NCBI GenBank assembly: GCA_024639035.1
Contig: JAHEJE010000107.1
Coordinates: forward strand, 1 to 9,105
DNA length: 9,105 nt
Direction of reading: 5' to 3'
Origin: Alphaproteobacteria bacterium
GTDB lineage: Bacteria; Pseudomonadota; Alphaproteobacteria; Rhizobiales; Aestuariivirgaceae
Of this stretch, positions 5,181-9,105 are shown in pieces; within the stretch, counting starts at the first letter, position 1; every line of letters starts with the position of its first letter. Under the pieces are notes generated by a model. That model was not told the origin of the DNA, searched no databases, and saw only the letters and a list, made by a program, of their open reading frames with translations. Made by a program: the position numbers and the translations under genes.

Positions 5181-6112
5181 GCGATGCCCTTCTGCTTCAG
5201 CAAAGCCATCGAATCCGAGATGTTCTCATGCATGCCAACCTTCTTGGCGCTCAAGCCCAGGGCCATGCCGAGAAGTTGGGTAAAATAGGTGATCTTCACA
5301 TTGGATGTATAGCCGAATTTGCTCTCCGCCCTGACCTGATGCATCTCGAGGCCGCTGTGGCAGGTCGGGCATTCGGTGGCGATCACATCGGCGCCTGCGG
5401 CTTCGGCGGCGCGCAGGATGTTGAGCACCAGCAGGGTCGAGGTATCAGAGTCCGACAGTGTATGGGCCCCGCCGCAACAGGCGGTCTTGAGCGGGAAGTC
5501 GACGTTCTCGGCACCTGCCGCCGCCAGCAGGTCATCCATGAAATGCGGCTGCGATGTCGACTCGCTGCCCTCACCCTGATCCTTTTCAGGAAAGATGTGC
5601 CGTGGCCGCGTGTACATGCAGCCGTAATAGTTCGCGACCTTCAGGCCTTTCAGCGAGTTCTTGATGCGAGCCCGCAATGCCTCTTCCCCGATCCCATCTT
5701 TAATCCAGTCGAGCGCGTGGATGGTCTCCACTTGCCCGGCCTCATAGGTCTTGTGGCCGGCCTTGCTCGAGATGCGGTCCACGACCTGGCGTGAGTCCGC
5801 GTCGTTCTTCAAATCGTATTCGGCTTTCTTCAGGTTGTGGTAGCAGCCGTTGCACGGCGCCATCACCACGTCATGCCCCATCTCGTTGGCGGCAATCGAC
5901 ATCACCCGCGACGACAGGTAGGTCTGGATTTTCGGATCGATGTTCTTCACTTCCATCGCCCCGCAGCAGTTCCAGTTGTTGACCTCGTCCAGCTCCAGAC
6001 CGAGCGCCTTGCCGACCTCCTTGGTGGAGCGGTTGTAGGCATGGCCGGTGCCTTCCAGGGCGCAGCCGGGATAGTAGGCGACCTTCTGGTAGGGTTTTTT
6101 CTCGCTGCTCAT
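5177..6112 (-). CDS. shdrB2: sHdrB2, CCG-domain heterodisulfide reductase subunit B-like protein
   Basis: This 311-residue protein consists of two CCG domains, as in HdrB of methanogens. The first has C17 (YPGC), C49-C50 (WNCCGAME) and C87xxC90 (APCNGC). The second has C165 (YYGC), C212-C213 (TACCGG) and C248xxC251 (ECPTC). Both sets are complete, so it can in principle bind two noncubane [4Fe-4S] clusters of the HdrB kind. In the sHdr complex B2 pairs with C2, and the complex is proposed to oxidise sulfur bound to LbpA. It is cytoplasmic: no signal or membrane segments are visible. The start is clear: AGGAGAG (6117-6123) sits 4 nt before the ATG at 6112, only 9 nt after the sHdrC2 stop. Its own stop overlaps the next gene's ATG. 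Identity as B2, not B1, rests on gene order. Confidence 0.92.
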   Translation of the reverse strand: MSSEKKPYQKVAYYPGCALEGTGHAYNRSTKEVGKALGLELDEVNNWNCCGAMEVKNIDPKIQTYLSSRVMSIAANEMGHDVVMAPCNGCYHNLKKAEYDLKNDADSRQVVDRISSKAGHKTYEAGQVETIHALDWIKDGIGEEALRARIKNSLKGLKVANYYGCMYTRPRHIFPEKDQGEGSESTSQPHFMDDLLAAAGAENVDFPLKTACCGGAHTLSDSDTSTLLVLNILRAAEAAGADVIATECPTCHSGLEMHQVRAESKFGYTSNVKITYFTQLLGMALGLSAKKVGMHENISDSMALLKQKGIA

Positions 6113-6121
6113 TGATCTCTC

Positions 6122-6910
6122 CTACTCGGCCGCCGCCTGCTGACCCGGTTTGACTTCCTGTTTTGCTATTTCGACAAGCTCATCGAGGCGCAAGGCCTTG
6201 CGTTGCTCGGCTTGCTTTTCGTCGACATACTCCTGGATGGCATCACGCGCACCGGACCAGCCGCTGGTGCGCGGCCGCAGTACGCTGGCCAGGCCCATCT
6301 TCACCAACAGCGTCACCGGCAGCTTGGCGACCAAGCGCTTTGCCATCTCAACCAGCCAGTCCTGCATCAATGGTTGGCCGGTGCGTTTGAAGAAACCGCG
6401 GATGATCCGACCTTCCTCGATCTTGCCGGTCTCGATAACCTGCTCGGAAAACTCTTCATCAAAAAGCATGGACGGCGATTTCGGCGTATGGCCCTTGAGC
6501 TCGAGCCAATGGGCCGTCGCCTTCATGACGCCCTCGGGTACCACGTCGCGCGGGCAGGCGTAGGTGCATTTGTTGCAGGAAACGCACTGCCAGATGATGT
6601 CCTTGTCGCGCAGCAGTTCGCTCTCCATGCCCACGCGGATGAGGTAGATCCAATAGCGTGGGTTGAAGTCGGGATTGATCGCGTTGACCGTACAGGAATT
6701 GGTGCATGAGCCGCACTGCCAGCAGCGATGGATGAATTCACCGCCGGGCAATGCCGCGATCTCCTCTTCCAGCGCCTCGTTGTAATCGGTGACGACGCGC
6801 GATTCGATGAAGGTACTCCAGTGTCCCGATACATCGATGCCGTCGATCACCAGGTCTTCGTGGGTCTTGAGGTTCTCCGGACGGATCAGATGTTCTTCGT
6901 GAATGGGCAT
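6122..6910 (-). CDS. shdrC2: sHdrC2, two-cluster ferredoxin-like subunit C
   Basis: This 262-residue protein is the HdrC-like electron-transfer subunit. Two classical [4Fe-4S] motifs are complete: C63, C66, C69, C73 (CWQCGSCTNSC) and C109, C112, C115, C119-P (CVSCNKCTYACP). They lie within a helical domain of the fumarate reductase/HdrC type. It should pass electrons between sHdrB2 and the flavin subunit sHdrA in the cytoplasm. A charged C-terminal tail (from about residue 225, rich in E, K, R, Q) is likely helical and may contact partners. It starts at the ATG at 6910, only 4 nt after the stop of the preceding Hyp gene, and sHdrB2 follows after 9 nt, which supports stoichiometric expression in one operon. 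Assignment as C2 follows the A-Hyp-C2-B2 order. Confidence 0.92.
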   Translation of the reverse strand: MPIHEEHLIRPENLKTHEDLVIDGIDVSGHWSTFIESRVVTDYNEALEEEIAALPGGEFIHRCWQCGSCTNSCTVNAINPDFNPRYWIYLIRVGMESELLRDKDIIWQCVSCNKCTYACPRDVVPEGVMKATAHWLELKGHTPKSPSMLFDEEFSEQVIETGKIEEGRIIRGFFKRTGQPLMQDWLVEMAKRLVAKLPVTLLVKMGLASVLRPRTSGWSGARDAIQEYVDEKQAEQRKALRLDELVEIAKQEVKPGQQAAAE

Positions 6911-6914
6911 CGCT

Positions 6915-7790
6915 TCAGGTCTCTCGCTCGAGCAGCTTGACGTCCTCCAGCACGAAGGCCTCGCCGGCTACGGATTTCAGGCGTGTGCGGGCGGAGTTCG
7001 GTTTCACACCGTCCAGGCCGAGAATGCGGCGGGTGTGTTCCATCGGATCGTCCGGGGCGGAAAAATCGGTGCGCAGATAGCTGCCGCCCTGGGCCGAAAT
7101 GTACTCCGCATAGATCTGGGCGCACAGCAGGTCGACATAGTGGATGATATTGCTGAAGATGCCGTTTGACGTGAGAAACTGGCTCAGCTCCTCGCGCAGG
7201 ACGACAAACGTTTCATATTCGTCCGGCACCGGGATGGTCATGTGATCGACGTTGTCGCCGTGCCAGATCTCGCGAATGACACCGGTGTTGGCCTTGGCGT
7301 CCCAAACCCAGCGGGTCATGAGCGGATAGCGTTCCGGATCGGTATTGTGCAGCACCTCGGCCGCCAGGTCCCGCACCCAGCGGTGTTTCTTGTCGGTTGG
7401 GAATGCGCCGCAGAAAGCCGCCATGCGGGCATTGGTGGTGCCGGTGTCGCCGGCGCCGTCCAGAAGAGCGGTCAGTGCCTGTTTGATCTGGGCAAATCCG
7501 GTCGGGTCGAGATAGGGCGCGATACGCCGGCGCACGGTGGACATGAAAACGCACAGGCCCATAAGCTGTTCGAGGTCCAGCTCGCGCACTTTCATGTCGC
7601 CGAGCGCATCGCGGAACATCGAGTTCTTGAGATCGAGCGCCGCTGCATAGCGTTCGATGCCGCCGAGGTCTTCACAGCCGGTTGCGACATTGCTTAGCGC
7701 CCGGCCGAGGATCGGCCCGCTCAGCTCAAGGCGCACGCGCTCCGGTTCGATGGGGCTCTGGCGGGACTTATGCAGCAACGTCGGGAACAA
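6915..7790 (-). CDS. Conserved Hyp protein of sHdr clusters (sHdrH), function unknown
   Basis: This gene fills the slot between sHdrA and sHdrC2 that in sHdr clusters is held by a conserved hypothetical protein. The product is ~291 residues, soluble, with recognisable stretches such as NTDPERYPLMTRWVWDAK followed by TGVIREIWHG. I can assign no catalytic motif. Cysteines are few and scattered (e.g. ATGC, GLC, AFC, LLC), with no cluster-binding pattern. The start is not an ATG. The frame opens upstream over the sHdrA end, the first ATG just after the sHdrA stop is out of frame, and the next in-frame ATG would remove about 60 conserved-looking residues. I chose TTG 7790, which has GGAG 10 nt upstream; TTG 7778 or a GTG further in are alternatives. 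Its stop lies 4 nt before sHdrC2. Its strict place in the cluster suggests a structural or assembly role. Confidence 0.85.
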   Translation of the reverse strand: MFPTLLHKSRQSPIEPERVRLELSGPILGRALSNVATGCEDLGGIERYAAALDLKNSMFRDALGDMKVRELDLEQLMGLCVFMSTVRRRIAPYLDPTGFAQIKQALTALLDGAGDTGTTNARMAAFCGAFPTDKKHRWVRDLAAEVLHNTDPERYPLMTRWVWDAKANTGVIREIWHGDNVDHMTIPVPDEYETFVVLREELSQFLTSNGIFSNIIHYVDLLCAQIYAEYISAQGGSYLRTDFSAPDDPMEHTRRILGLDGVKPNSARTRLKSVAGEAFVLEDVKLLERET

Positions 7791-7797
7791 GGTGCAT

Positions 7798-8853
7798 CTA
7801 CTCCGCTGCGACCTTGCCGGCCCCTTGCAACATTGCATAGGCCGACATCGCCGCTGCATTGCCCTGGGCAATAGAATCGTCGATCGTCTCCGGGCTGGTG
7901 GCCGAGCCGGCAACGAACACACCCGGCCGCGAAGTCGCACCCAAGGTTCCGTACGCCGCCTTCTTGTCGATGTAGCCGTGCGGTTCGAGCTCGACATCGA
8001 AGATCGTCGACAGCAGCATGTTGTCGACATTCGGATCCATGCCGATGGCGTGAACCACCATGTCGAAGGGAATGGTGATCGGCCGCTTCACCAGCGTGTC
8101 TTCACCCTTGACGATGAGCTTTTCGCCGTCGGAGGTCACTTCGGCGATGCGCGCCTTGATGTACTTGACCTTAAACTCCTCCTGGCTGCGCCAGTAGTAG
8201 CTGGTTTCGTAGAGCCCGAAGGTGCGGATATCCATGTAGTAGATATAGACGTGGCAATCCTCGATCTCTTCACGGATCTCCATCGCCAGATTGGCCGATA
8301 CGGTGCAGCAGATCTTCGAGCACCATTCCCGGCCGATCTGCCGGTCGCGCGATCCGACGCACAGCAGGATCGCCACCCGCTTCGGCTTGCGGCCGTCGGA
8401 TGGACAGCGCACGCCGGCGCCCGATGAGATCATTTGCTCGACCTGCGTGGTGGTGACCACATCGGGAAAGGTGCCGAAGCCCCATTCCGGCTTGTTGACC
8501 GAATCGAAATGGGTAAAGCCGGTGCACAGTACAGTCGCAGCCGCATCGACCGACTTGCCGTCCGACAGCTTGGCGCTGAAATTGCCAGGCTCGCCGGAAA
8601 ACTCCGAGACCGTCGTGCCGGTCTTGACGGTGACCAGACCATTGCTCTCGACGCGCTCGACCATGCCGCCGATGGCATCCTTGGCCCACTCGCCGCTCGG
8701 CACCAGCTTGGCGTAGCCGGACAGGATCGGTGCACCGCCGAGCCGGTCTTCCTTTTCCACCAGAACGGACGTCTGCCCGATGGTGGCCAAAGCATGGGCT
8801 GCCGCCAGCCCAGCCGGCCCGCCGCCGACGATGAGAACGGGTTTGCTCGTCAT
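7798..8853 (-). CDS. shdrA: sHdrA, FAD-containing subunit A of the sHdr complex
   Basis: This 351-residue flavoprotein is much shorter than methanogen HdrA, as is usual for sHdrA. An N-terminal dinucleotide-binding motif VGGGPAGLAAAHA (residues 9-21) with the strand-end acidic EK (33-34) binds FAD. The central HdrA signature follows: C165 in LLCVGSRD, then C178, C182 and C183 in WCSKICC, ligands for one [4Fe-4S] cluster. The C-terminal GVFVAGSATSPETIDDSIAQ (311-330) is the second FAD contact typical of the family. It transfers electrons between the Fe-S subunits and a still debated acceptor (NAD+ has been proposed) in the cytoplasm. The start codon overlaps the sHdrB1 stop as ATGA, indicating translational coupling, and the Hyp gene follows within 10 nt. 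Confidence 0.94.
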   Translation of the reverse strand: MTSKPVLIVGGGPAGLAAAHALATIGQTSVLVEKEDRLGGAPILSGYAKLVPSGEWAKDAIGGMVERVESNGLVTVKTGTTVSEFSGEPGNFSAKLSDGKSVDAAATVLCTGFTHFDSVNKPEWGFGTFPDVVTTTQVEQMISSGAGVRCPSDGRKPKRVAILLCVGSRDRQIGREWCSKICCTVSANLAMEIREEIEDCHVYIYYMDIRTFGLYETSYYWRSQEEFKVKYIKARIAEVTSDGEKLIVKGEDTLVKRPITIPFDMVVHAIGMDPNVDNMLLSTIFDVELEPHGYIDKKAAYGTLGATSRPGVFVAGSATSPETIDDSIAQGNAAAMSAYAMLQGAGKVAAE

Positions 8854-9105
8854 GTCAGTTTCGCAGCTCCCTTGAAACCGGGCCCGGAGGTGATCATTCG
8901 GCGCGGGTCATACAGATTGTCCTGTTGTCCGGCCTCGACCACCTTCAGGTAATCCTCGAACTCAACTTTCGCCGCCTGCCAGTCGATGCCGAGTTTTTCC
9001 ATCAGCATTTCCGTCGACGAAGCATGCCAGTGCGATTGCACGATCTTGTAAGGATGGGCGCCGCAGGCCAAAGCGGCGAACTGGCAGTCGGCCAGGACCG
9101 GCAGG
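8850..9105 (-). CDS. shdrB1: sHdrB1, C-terminal fragment (cut by the window edge)
   Basis: The last 84 codons of a gene that enters from the right edge; there is no start codon in the window, and the apparent TTG at 9071 is internal. The visible part contains DCQFAALACGAHPYKIV, the end of a CCG domain, then a typical tail ending GFKGAAKLT. At this place a complete CCG domain has CPxC, as sHdrB2 here does (ECPTC). Only one of those two cysteines lines up, with a further Cys seven residues on, so the second domain of this subunit looks degenerate. This agrees with B1 and B2 not being equivalent, though only the fragment is seen. Identity rests on position directly before sHdrA, with the ATGA overlap, and on the tail sequence. 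sHdrC1 should lie beyond the edge. Confidence 0.85.
   Translation of the reverse strand, partial: LPVLADCQFAALACGAHPYKIVQSHWHASSTEMLMEKLGIDWQAAKVEFEDYLKVVEAGQQDNLYDPRRMITSGPGFKGAAKLT

Noticed and set aside
4185..5288. Plus-strand open frame of 367 codons opposite the repressor, lbpA and the 139-residue gene
   Set aside because: It is antisense to three well-supported genes, low in complexity (rich in R, H, A, P) and has no family features; it is a GC-rich shadow frame.
7791..8030. Upstream extension of the Hyp frame to 371 codons from 8030
   Set aside because: The extra part lies inside sHdrA in another frame and is arginine/serine-rich noise; a start near the sHdrA stop fits operon spacing.
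1..9105. tRNA, rRNA, CRISPR arrays, insertion sequences, attachment sites
   Set aside because: No cloverleaf, repeated spacers, transposase motifs or terminal inverted repeats were seen on either strand.

Overview
The window is about 60% GC and reads as part of a proteobacterial chromosome, most likely alphaproteobacterial. No species can be named from it. Its core is the sulfur-oxidizing heterodisulfide reductase-like (sHdr) system with its lipoate-binding protein LbpA, used by many chemolithotrophic and organosulfur-degrading bacteria to oxidise protein-bound sulfane sulfur to sulfite in the cytoplasm.

Right part (3932-9105, all minus strand, so transcribed from right to left): the 3' end of sHdrB1 cut by the window edge, sHdrA, the conserved unknown protein usually called Hyp (sHdrH), sHdrC2, sHdrB2, a small four-cysteine protein, LbpA, and an ArsR-family repressor of the SqrR/BigR/sHdrR persulfide-sensing type. 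Junctions are tight: two ATGA overlaps, and gaps of 4 to 31 nt elsewhere. This looks like one operon that begins beyond the right edge, where sHdrC1 and sulfurtransferase genes would be expected.

Middle part (2371-3931): a YeeE/YedE (SoxT/TsuA-type) sulfur-compound transporter on the minus strand is divergent from a 111-residue unknown gene on the plus strand. The unknown gene runs convergently into the ArsR gene.

Left part (1-2370): an isoprenyl diphosphate synthase-like gene (plus) is divergent from a phytanoyl-CoA dioxygenase (PhyH) family gene (minus). Behind PhyH lies the start of a fused membrane/spermidine-synthase-like gene that runs off the left edge.

The most interesting point is regulatory. 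Both divergent intergenic regions (1274-1386 and 3480-3581) are AT-rich islands sharing the 10-mer ATTAGAATAA followed by CTAATG, and each is centred on an inverted repeat. This suggests that the local ArsR persulfide sensor controls the transporter, the unknown 111-residue protein, the isoprenyl-synthase-like protein and the dioxygenase together. If so, it ties an isoprenoid/oxygenase module of unknown purpose to sulfur oxidation. This is inference from shared sequence and position.
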